NCBI GenBank assembly: GCA_037951105.1
Contig: JBAMJV010001866.1
Location: forward strand, 1-64,000
Direction: 5' to 3'
DNA from: Echinarachnius parma
Lineage: Eukaryota > Echinodermata > Echinoidea > Clypeasteroida > Echinarachniidae
DNA length: 64,000 bases
Position 1 is the first letter of the stretch. Every line of letters starts with the position of its first letter. The notes beneath the pieces were generated by a model. It worked only from the letters and a program-made list of their open reading frames with translations. It did not search any database and was not told the DNA's origin. Positions 42,401 through 54,400 of this stretch are shown in pieces. The position numbers and the translations under genes are program-made.

Positions 42401-45400
42401 TGGTGTTGGGCAAGTAAAATGTCATAAATTGTCTAGTTTGCTTGCCTAATCGGGCAACTATGAGAGAACAATGTCATTTCATATGTGTAAATCTTATCCA
42501 GAAGTAAGAGGGCAAGTAACATTTCAAAACTTATGATTTACTTGCCCAAATGGGCCAATACAGAAAAAAAGTAAGCGTGGAGGGCTTGGGTTATGAAAGT
42601 TTGTTTTGTCAACTTCTGTGACGAGAACAATAATTCTGACCTTGAGTCAAGTGGAAACAGAATTTTCAATGGGCAAAATCGAATGGCAAACACAGAGTTG
42701 TAAACAAAAATAAAAATTGACAGGTGATAACAAATATTTTGCATGCTTGGATCTCTAGGAACCTCAGTTGTAGAATCAGTTAAAAATGAACTTTCAGGAA
42801 TTATTTTCAGATTTGTTTTGAAAACTAGGGAAACGGGTCTTCCGCTTGAACAACATGTACAGTCAAACCCGTCTTAGTGGCCACCTGTCTATAGCACCAA
42901 ACCTGCCTTTAGTGGCCAACCATAATGATCCCTGAATATAGAACCTGCCTATAGATTTCATCTGTCTACAGTGGCATCTTTTCTTTCCTTTAGATAGACA
43001 CTATACACAGGTTTGACTGTATTTCAATACATAATTCATGACATCACAGCTGACAATTAAATTGGAAAATTTATTCGGACAAAGCGTTTTTTCTTTGGGG
43101 AAGAAGTGGACAATTTAAGTTCAGAATGTCTGCATAATTTTAATGCCAGTTTTTAGGCAAAAGCCTGAGTTCAGGCCCTGGTCACCTTGAATTCAGGCTC
43201 ATTTTAGTAATTTTTCACACAAATCTGGCTCTTGACTGTCACTTGTAACTCGCTGGCAAGCTCACTGCATAATTGATGAATTCATAGAGCTGACAACTGA
43301 ATTTGAGAGTCAGTTCTGACAAACCCTTTTCTTTTAACAATTTTGCCCTATTCATGATTCTATCAATTATAGATGCAGCATGGGAAAGGAATGAAAATTT
43401 GTGTGATAATTTTTAATATGTAGCGTAGTAACTGCATCATGAAAGGCAGGGAAGCTAGGGTGCAAGGCAGCGTCTTCAGTACCATGTGAAAACGTGTGAG
43501 CGTGACACTCGCCGATTCTATCTAGCATTGGTGACAGATTGCGCTGTGGCGTAATGTTGACTGACTACTTGGGATGGGAGCACACATGTACATGAATTTC
43601 TTTATTTTCGAAATATAATTTTTTACCATTATGGAATATCGTTTGGGTCAAACTAATGGGGGGGGGGGGGGGGGGACACATGGGGAATTGGAAGTTTCAT
43701 CTTCATATACATGTAGTAGACCAAGTGAGACAAACTGTAGAGCAAATGGGTGTTGACCAAGCGAACGTAATTATGGAATATCGTTTAGGTCCAGCTATTG
43801 GGGGCAGGCACATGGGGAAATGACAGTTTCAGGCATAATGTAATATTAGACCAAGTGAGACATACAGCAAAAGGGTGTTGACCAAGCGAACGTAAACCAC
43901 AAATTCATATGATCACTTGTACTATTTAGCAAATGGGTGTTGGCCAAGCGAACGTAAACCACAAATTCATGATCACTCGGTACTATTTAGCATACTTGCA
44001 AGGTAGGGTTAATGGGATTTGTTCCCAACGATGTTTTCTGCCCGACTTACTCCACTTCGTTCCCATTAAAGGTTGTTTGCATTCGTTACTCAGATGCACG
44101 GCGCCATCTTGCAAACACCCTGCCCACGGTGCATGATTCGCACTGAATCGGTGTTTATGCAGTGCGCACAAACTAGCCTAGTTCAAAATGGCGATCCGCG
44201 GCGTTGCATCCCCACGCTTAACAATCTTTAATCGAGGGTTGGGGGAAAAAATACATTCTATTTTTTGTAAGCCTGTAGGATGATTTATGGGGCTCTTTAA
44301 AAAAAAAATGATATGTCTCTTTCACGCGTTTCAAGACACTACAGCTCCTCCAGTTTGTTTTCTTTCTGGGTAATACTTCATGCCCCACATTGGGGATGGG
44401 GCTGGATGTAATCCCCTGTATATTATAGAATTTAATGCAGAACCATTTTCATAGTGCTGGTTAAAATATGGTAGCAGTGAGAAAAAAAATACATGGCGGC
44501 TCGGGGGAAAGTTTTCCCGAAAATTAGCATCTCAGAGTTCAATGCAAATCATATATTGGAGTGTTATTTTCATGCAGGCAAGCTTGAAAAGTGGCACCCC
44601 AAAATATAACATTGAATTTTTTTCCTGTGAGGTAGACAAGAAAAGTAGCTCTCAAATAACATTGTATTTTTCTCCAGCCCTCACCCACCCCGGTAAGTTT
44701 GATGTAAATTAGCATCCATGCGTCAAATCAGCTTGCCTGCCTGGCCGTCTGCCTCTGTAAATTGATCATGTGAGAAGATGAACACGCCCTGGCGGTTTAT
44801 ACTGTCTTCTGTTTTTCCGGCAACTTTGTTTGCATAAACTGTTCATTTTAGTTTGTCTCCGTAGGCTCCAAAAATTCCATTCACTCTAGTTTGACTCTGT
44901 AAATTGATCACTCAGGGAGATTAAAATGCCCCGGCAGTCGCGTATTCACCATTTTTTTCTAATTTTCCAGCATTTTTGTGTGTGTGTGTGTGTGCATATA
45001 ATATGTCAACAAGTTCTGTATAGATATGTTTGCAATTCTGATTATAATGCCCCTTTTTTGCACTAAGTCAATTTTAATTTGTGGGATTAGTTCAGTTCAG
45101 GAGGATAAGCTAATAATGTGAAGTAATAATGATAATGCTTTCCTCTTACAACACGCTATGATGTGATACTGCTGGTCAATGGCGTGGTATAAGTGACTGA
45201 TGGGGAGGGGGAGGGGGGGGGGATACAGATCATTGGAGGGCACTCTTTGTATTTCTTTGTTTTTTAATTGAATTTGTCAACCCTCCTAAAGCCTACAATC
45301 ATTGTTTTGTAACAGTTAGATCAACATTGTTATGGTACATGTAAATAGTAATAACCATGAAGCCGAGGACTGGAATGGAAATGCGTTTAATAAGTTAGAG

Positions 45401-48400
45401 ATGGAGTTTGAGATTTATTTACATCCCAAACCTGGAATGATGCTGATATGAATCAGATTGAAAAAATCATATTCCAATTCCCTTGTAAGATTGATTCACT
45501 GTTTGGCCAGAAAGGAACTTATTTATTTTGTTTTACAGATTCAGCATCTCTCTAATACATTCAGCTGTGCTTTCATATTTGTATTTATGATGAAGGTTCT
45601 TTTAATGATGGAGGATTAGAAATTATATTCTTTGTACAACATGAATTAATGATAGACAAGGGCAAGAATGTAATTTTTAATATTTGAATTTATTATGTAA
45701 TTTTCACAATTGTAAAAATTTCACAATTATTGTTCGCGTTTATATAAAGTACATTGTTTGTTCGCATTTATATGAATTACATTGTTTGTTTTAATTTAAT
45801 GTTTAGCACGTGCAATTCAGCTTGTTTGCTGCCATACATGTATAAATAAATAATTACTTTAAACAGAAATGTTTTCATAAATATTTCATCATACCTTTAA
45901 ATGTGCTAATTACTAAAAAGCATTGATGTACGTACAAAACACGATATTGTCCGATTTGTGTCGGAATATTTTAACTTCAGGGCAATTCCAAGCAAACATT
46001 GACCCAACCACTGATTTTTCAAATTCGTTGTACCATAACAAATTTGGTATCAAATGAAAGCTAAAAGATTGAACTTTCCAAAAATGTATTTTGTTTTTGA
46101 AAAAAAAAATTGTAAACTATTATTTTATTGTTAATATATAGCATAAATTAATTTTCAGTTATTTTCACAAAACATTCAATTAAATATTAAGCATAAAAGA
46201 ACTGCGAAAAGGAGTTTTCATAAACTTGTATTTCAGGGTTGATAGGATCATTGCTTCAATTTTTCAGATAAATATAAATTTCGTCATTTTCGCTCTTTGT
46301 TCCGCTTCAGTGACTCTCTCATTTACAATCATTAATATGTCACGGCGTTACACTAAAAACATATTTTTTTAATATTTCTGGAAAAATATGAATGGGAATG
46401 AAATAATTTTTTGTTTTCTCTGTATTAGCCCATAGGGCTATAATATGTATGCTGAATAGCAGCATTATCTTTTACCACTTATTAATATAATCAATATCAA
46501 TTTGGTCACGGCGTTACGTTTTGTGTAACGCCGTGACGCTACCTACTGGATTCCCATTGACAAACACAGTAGACATAATCAAATAGTGTAAGATATTTTT
46601 TGTAGGTATGCTTGGGCATTGCTCATGCTATAATTATATGAATAGGGTCAGTTGATAATGTTTCCATCTCAAAATTACCTGAGTCATGTATGTGTATGGG
46701 TTGTATGTCCGTATGTCTGTATGTGCATCTGTACATCAGTGTTCTTTTTTTTGCAATATCTCAAGAATCGTTGGATTGATTTCGTTCAAACTTTGTACAA
46801 TCCATGTATTTAGAGGTACGGATTATTGGATATGATTTTGGTCCATGAGGTCAAAGGTCAAAGGTCACAACGCTAACAAATATGCAAAAATTATATTATT
46901 ATCAAGATAGTTTGAGAATCCTTGAAGGATAACATGATAATAATACTGGTATGCGTCCAGTGAAGTATATGACCTGATTAGGGAATGGGGTCATGGGAGG
47001 TCATATGTCAACAGGTCAAAATATTGTTGTTGTTTTTTTGTTCTCACAATTAAGTTCCAGAATCAATGTTAGAAAGAGTACTGTAGGTAAAAGACAATTT
47101 TCTGAAACTGTTTGGGGCACAGGTCAAAGGTCACTCGGATAATTACCAATTCAAAAACAAACATTTACTAACTCTGAAATCATGTTACATGAAACAAATC
47201 ACTTGCAAATATGCACTGTGCAGACCAAAAATTAAACATTTGTATGTTATTTTGAGAAACAAGGTCAAAGGTCAGATGTCAAAGGTCTCATATTTCATTG
47301 TTACATTTAAGTATGTATTTTGGTTTTAATATTTGATGGTTCCATTAACTATCTTCTGAAATAGATAAGAATTTCAATTATGTCCTAAAAGATTTTTTGA
47401 TCAATAGAGGGCGCTGTGCTGCAAATTTGTGTCATGCGGATGATCATTTAATAGCATCTTGGTTATATCACCCATTCATCTAGTTCTTTATTGATTCTGG
47501 ATCACTACATTAAAATTATATCATATTATTCATCTCTTTAATATCTCCCATATATATAACATGTACAAATCAGAGGTCACGGCGTTACAGTCACGGCGTT
47601 ACAGTGCATAGATACATTTATGATATCATATTTACTATGAGCATTGGATTTTTTCTACATTTTTATTTGGATGTTCTAGCTTGATGTCTAGTACAAAGAA
47701 TCAATGTGACAAAAGTGCAAAATGTTCCTGTAGTTCACAGAGTTTACTTAGTTTCTTAGCATGTAAGAAACCCATGTCTTTTTGCCGTCACGGCGTTACG
47801 GCAGATATTGATATTCATAATTAATAATTTATTGGGAATTTTGGTTTTCTTGCCTATTGTAAATTATTGGTAGGATAGTGGTTACAGATGCATATCAAAA
47901 GTTGGTTCTAGATATTTAGATTTTATGAGTTATTTGGACTTTCATTGTGAGAAACACCCTCTGACCGTCACGGCGTTTGCTTGGAATTGCCCTTCATGCT
48001 TAATTGTCTTTATTTTCTTCCACGTCTGCAGCACCTTTGTGTTTTTAACAACATCCTTGCATTGTAGAACACAACTAGAGAATTTAAGAACACCTAATTT
48101 CCCCCTGTATTATGTCTACTAAAAACATGAAGGAAATTGCCTCTAGTAGTACATAACATTGACAAATTTACAAGTACATTAGGTTACCATTTGTTTATGA
48201 GAAGAAAAAAAATGCTATAATATACAGGGTGGCCCAGAAATAACGGAACGGGGCACTTTCCAAAGTAAAGTAACAAAATGAACATTTTTCCAATGAACAA
48301 CGATACCAAGAAAAGTAATTTTGGAAGTGGTAGTTTTTGTTTAAGGGCGCTTTGAGTGAGACCATGTCAGGTACCTATTTTTGTCAATTTTTACCAAGTC

Positions 48401-51400
48401 AGTGCCTGATAAATGAGACTTATTGCCCTACATAGAATTGGACACGCGAATATTCCGTGCGCCATTGTTAGTGTGCATTCAGCTGTGTGCTGAGCAGTGC
48501 CGAGAGAATGGGCTTACTTGGTCACTAGTATGAAGGGCAGTAAGTCTCATTTATCAGACACTGACTTGGTAAAAATTGACAAAAATAGGAACCTGACATG
48601 GTCTCACTCAAAGCGCCCTAAAACAAAAACTACACGTCCAAAATTACTTTTCTTGGTATCCTAACCGATGGACATGTTAATTTTGTTACTTTATTTTGGG
48701 AAGTGCCCCGTTCCGTTAATTCTGGGCCACCCTGTATAGGGTGAAGTGATAACTGCCTGATGTTACTTGTTGCGATACTGAATATTATCTGATTTGTGTC
48801 GGAATATTTTAATTTCATGCTTTTTTGTCTTTATTTTCTTCCCCATCTGCAGCACCTTTGTGTGTCCGACGGAGATCCTCGCCTTCAGCGACAGGTCAGA
48901 AGAGTTCAGGAAGATTGGATGTGAGGTCGTCGCTGCGTCATGTGACTCCCACTACTGTCACTTAGCATGGTAAGTTCGGGATCTAAACAGAGCCCAGACA
49001 TTTTATTTTAAGATCAGATGAAATATTGTCAAATTTTTAGTTCACTAGGACCAACAAGACAAGAGGAGTAGAACAGCTCAAAACTTCACTCGTCTCAAGA
49101 CATGTATAGGATATGCGCATTTGAGCCAATCAGATTTGCACATTTACTGTCCGTGCACTTTTCGATTGCAATTGATTGCAACTCTCCATGCAACACCCCC
49201 CCCCCACCCCCCCCCCCCACCCCAGGGGTTCAGGGAAAAAATAAATATTTTTATTTCGGGGGCTCCCTATCTAATTTTATGAAAGTTTTTCGGGGGCTAC
49301 TTTTCCAACTTTCGGGGGCTACAAATTTCCGGGGCTCTTTTTTTCAAATTTTATGGGCTACTATTAAGCTCTAATGCTGTAAAGTGATCAATGGATTTCG
49401 AAAAATGCCGAAAAATGGAAAAAAAATTGGGGGCATTTTTTTTTTCGGGGCCTTTTTTTGCCATTTCGGTGGCGAATTCGCCCGCCGCCCCTGTGTATTT
49501 TACTGGATCTACATTGAGAAGGGGACAGAAGGGGATCTTAATCTAATCAAATGAAACATTGTCATACTTTGTTGTTGTTGTTCCCCAGGACCAACACCCC
49601 AAAGAAGATGGGAGGAGTGGGCCAGCTGCAGATCCCCCTCGTCTCCGACATGAACGGCAAGATCTCCAGGGACTATGGAGTCTACATCGAGAAGGAGGGA
49701 ATCTCTCTTAGGTGAGCAACCATTTTTTCTTCTTCATCTTTGGACTTCTTCCTCATTTTACCAAGTACATCTAGTGTATCATGAGGAAAGTGATTTATAA
49801 TTCCTTCCACAATCCTTGCTCACAAAATGCCCTTCATCCAAACATTACCTTAGATGTTTTTTTCAGGCAGTTATTTTTATTTTTTTTATTTTTTTGCATC
49901 CATGGATCTTTTGATTGTTCATAATAATTTCTCAGAAATGGTTCCAGAATTTGATTTTGGTTTGATGTGATTTTATTGTCCACATTCATCAAATTTTTAA
50001 ATATAATGTAAAAACAATGCAAATATACATCTACATTCATAACAAGGAAGGCATGAGAACAAAATTGAGTACATTAAATCACATTTCTGTATTTTTTATG
50101 ATTTTCCATATTGGGTTCTTAAAGGGACTTAGTAACATTGTCCAAATCCTCAAAATAAAATTTTAATTCTAGTGGTTCCTTTATACCTTGTTGTATTCGT
50201 ATTAACAATAAAATCATGGGACAGCTTTCGGTTTTTCAAATTTCCCTTTCATTACAAAGATATGTATGATTGAAGTATTCAGATAAGAAAATCTCCGGGC
50301 GAGATTTTCATCCCTGTACAAAGTGAATGCAGTGAGTTGGTGAATATCACCCAATATCACTTTGCATTTTCGCTCATTACTTGGCCATACATTGTCCATT
50401 TGACTTGAAATTTTCACACAATACCCTGTGGACATATGAGATAACAACAATATACATTGCATCAACCATTCATCAGTTTTTGCACATCTCAACAAAGTTA
50501 CTAGATCCCTTTAAGGCAGAATTCTCATATATTTGTGTGGTGTCTTTATAATGGGATTTGATCATTCACGCTCAATTTGAACAAAGGTCGTTCTGTCTTA
50601 TTGTACATTGATTATCATCATCATCATCATCATCATCATCATAACTGCCATCATCATCACTATCATCATCATCATCATCATCAATACTTATTTCTTACTC
50701 TATATATTTTTCCATCAGGGGTCTGTTCATCATTGACCCTAAGGGCATCCTGAGGCAGGCGACCATCAACGACCTCCCAGTCGGCCGGGATGTGGATGAG
50801 GTGCTACGACTCGTCCAGGCCTTCCAGTTCACAGACAAACACGGAGAGGGTGAGTTGAGATCTTTCGCTAGCTCGGGCAAAGAATAATGAATTCATACAA
50901 ATATAGATAAAACTGATGAGAATTACATAATTATTTCAAACATAGGGAAACTGACCAGGGCCCTGCCCCGTTGCAGAAAGAGATGCAATCGATTGTAAAG
51001 TTACAATGAATTGCAAGTCAGAAAAAATATGCACATTTGAACCAATCAGATTTGTGCATTTAGTCACATGATCTTACTTGCAATTAATCGCAGCATTACA
51101 ATCGATTGCAACTCATTCTGCAACGAGGCCCAGAAATACGTAATATAAATAAAAAATGAGCAAAGAAAGTAGGGTCTCCCCGGGATTTGAACCCAAGACC
51201 TCCGCATTGCCAGACCGGTGCTCTACCAACAGAGCTAGAAAGCTCTTGTTCATTTGCATGTACAAAGTCTATGGGGATTTCAGAATCTCGTAGTGAACAG
51301 GTTAATTATGTTCTAGGGAAACAAGAATTGTAGTCTTTTCTTTATATATGCAGGTGGTCTTTATAGACAGGTGGTTTGACTGTACCATTGTACATCTAGA

Positions 51401-54400
51401 AGCCCCACTATGGAACAAGCCGCCTTATCAATTTGTTCACAACAGTCAAACCTGTGTATTGTGACCAAGTAGGGAAAAGATTAAAAGTGGCCACTGTAGA
51501 CGGGTGACATCTATAGAGTGGTTCCGTAACCCTGCTTTTATCTGCAGGGGATCATGTTTAATGGCCCACTATAGGCAGGTAGGCTGCTATTAGACAGGTT
51601 GCCACTCAGACAGGTTTGACTGCATATCAAGTAGAAGATGACCAGTTTGCAAGGTTAAAAACCAGTTTTAGTGGCCACTTGTCAATAGCAGCCAACCTGC
51701 CTATAGTGGCCACTACACACGATCCCCTGCAGAGACAAACAATGGAATGAACCTGTCTATAGAGGTCACCTGTCTACTGTGGTCACTATACACAGGTTTG
51801 ACTGTAGTTAGCATCTTGATTATGATTTCAATCTTGTGATTATCTATTTCTGTCATAATCAAGAAGTTACAGGAGCAACTTGTCTGATTGAGTTGAATTA
51901 CATAACACTGTAACAAACAAAATCATACTCTAGATCAAGAGTAGCCGTCGTGTCAAATGCATTAAAAGTTGACCATTTTGCAAGGATGAAAAACATGTTT
52001 GCTGCGTAGATGAATCACCTCTTGATTATGGCTTCCTACAATTAGTGTTATATTTTTGTCATAATTAAGACATTTCAGAAATCAAGTATTTGAAGTCGAA
52101 TTACAAACTCACGATAAATATAATACACCAGTTAAGATTAATTATCTTATCAATTGCGTTAAAGGACAAAAAACATGTTTGTTGCGTAGATGAATCACCT
52201 CTTGATTATGGCTTCTACATTGTATCTTTCAAAAATATTTCTTGGATAATTAAAACATTGCAGAAATAATCAGGTATTTGATTGAGTCTAATCATGTGGC
52301 ACCGTAAAAATCAAGCACCGGATTAAAATTAGCCGTCTTATCAAGAGCATTAGAAAGTTGACAACTTTGCAAGGACAAAATCATGTTTGTTGCATAGCTG
52401 AATCACGTCTTAATTGTGGCTTCCAACAATTAGTGTTATATTTTTGTCATAATGAAGACATTTTAGAAATCGCGTATTTGAAGTTGAATTACATACTCAC
52501 GATAAATATAATACTCCAGTTAAGATTAATTATCTTATTAATTGCCTTTAAAAGTTAAACATTTTACAAGGATGAAAAACATGTTTGTTGCGTAGATGAA
52601 TCACCTCTTGATAATGGCTTCTATATCTTAAAGATATATTTCTGCACATGATAATTCAGACATTTCAGAAATAATCAGGTATTTGATTGAGTCTAATCAT
52701 GTGGCACCGTAAAAAGCAACACTGGATTAAAATTAGCCGTCTTATCAAGAGCATTAGAAAGTTGACAACTTTGCAAGGACAAAATCATGTTTGTTGCATA
52801 GCTGAATGACGTCTTAATTGTGGCTTCCAACAATTAGTGTTATATTTTTGTCATAAGACATTTCAGTCAAGTATTCAAAGTTGAATTACATACAGTGATA
52901 AATATCATGCACCAGATAAAGATGAAGTTTAACCATCTTATTAATTGCGTGTAAAAGTGGACATTTTTGCAAGGACAAAAAACATGTTTGTTGCGTAGAT
53001 GAACACCTCTTGATTGTGGCTTCCAACAATTAGTGTTATATTTCTGTCACAATTAAGAAATTGTATAAATCACGTATTTTAAGTCAAATTACATACTCGT
53101 GATAAATATAACAGTTCAGATTAATTATCTTATTAATTGCCTTAAAAAGTTAAACATTTTACAAGGATGAAAAACATGTTTGTTGTGTAGATGAATCACC
53201 TCTTGATAATGGCTTCTATAACTAAAAAAAAACATTTCCGTGATAATTAAGACATTTTAGAAATCATCAGTTATTTGATCAGTTGAGTTTAAACGTGTAG
53301 CACCGTAAAAATCAAACACCGGATTAAGAGTAGCCATCTTATTAAATGTGTTTAAAAGTGGAAATTTTTGCAAGGACGAAAAACATTTTTTGCGTAGATG
53401 AATCACCTCTTGATTATGGTTTCCAACAATTAGTGTTATATTTCTGTCATAATTAAGACATTTTTAGAAATTACGTATTTGAAGTTGAATTGTAATACGA
53501 TGAATATAATACACCAGTTGTTGCAAGGACGAAAAACATGTTTGTTGCGTAGATGAATCACCTCTTGATAATGGCTTCTATATATCTTAAAAAATATATT
53601 TCCGTGATAAATAAGCCGTTTCAGAAATAATCAGGTGTTTGATTGAGGTTAATTATCAAGTCAAGCCCCATATGGTTTCTGATATTCCTCCTAATGATGG
53701 TACAGGGATGCTTGACAGGCCATGGAAGTTGATTTGAAAACATTCTAATTAAAAATTAAGAAGTTGAATTGGGGAGCATTGTATGTTTTCTATGTACTTC
53801 TGCTATTTTTTAGACTCTGACGAAGATTCTGCTAGGATCGAAAGCTTAGGCCCTATCTGACCAAATATATTTCTGCTAATGATGTTCATTATTAAGAAGG
53901 TCTACTTACTCTTGGGACATTCTTGATAATTTAAATCTTGATAATTGCAATGTTTCTACTTCTTAAAGGGATCTAGTAACATTGTCAAAATCCACAAAAC
54001 TTACCTGGAACTCTTAAAGGGACTTAGTAACATTGTCCAAATCCTCAAAATAAAATTGTAATTCTAGCGGTTCCTTTATACCTTGTTGTATTCGTATTAA
54101 CAATAAAATCATGGGACAGCTTTCGGTTTTTCAAATTTCCCTTTCATTACAAAGATATGTATGATTGAAGTATTTAGATAAGAAAATCTCCGGGCGAGAT
54201 TTTCATCCCTGTACAAAGTGAATGCAGTGAGTTGGTGAATATCACCCAATATCACTTTGCATTTTCGCTCATTACTTGGCCATACATTGTCCATTTGACC
54301 TGAAATTTTCACACAATACCCTGAGGACATATGAGATAACAACAGTATACATTGCATCAACCATTCATCAGTTTTTGCACATCTCAACAAAGTTACTAGA

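Noticed and set aside
30824-42590. CRISPR-like repeats
   Set aside because: The repeated GGGCAAGTAAA units are irregularly spaced, palindromic and of eukaryotic MITE type; spacers are not regular and the genome is animal.
39455-51245. Functional tRNA-Ala genes
   Set aside because: A and B boxes are present, but both copies share extra 3' flank and differ in the anticodon region, which fits a tRNA-derived SINE. A tRNA structure score would be needed to say otherwise.
50214-54390. Two similar 93-residue open frames starting [10 protein letters not shown]
   Set aside because: Both lie within copies of the TTAA-bounded MITE. The frame is broken in copy A and shows no protein family features.
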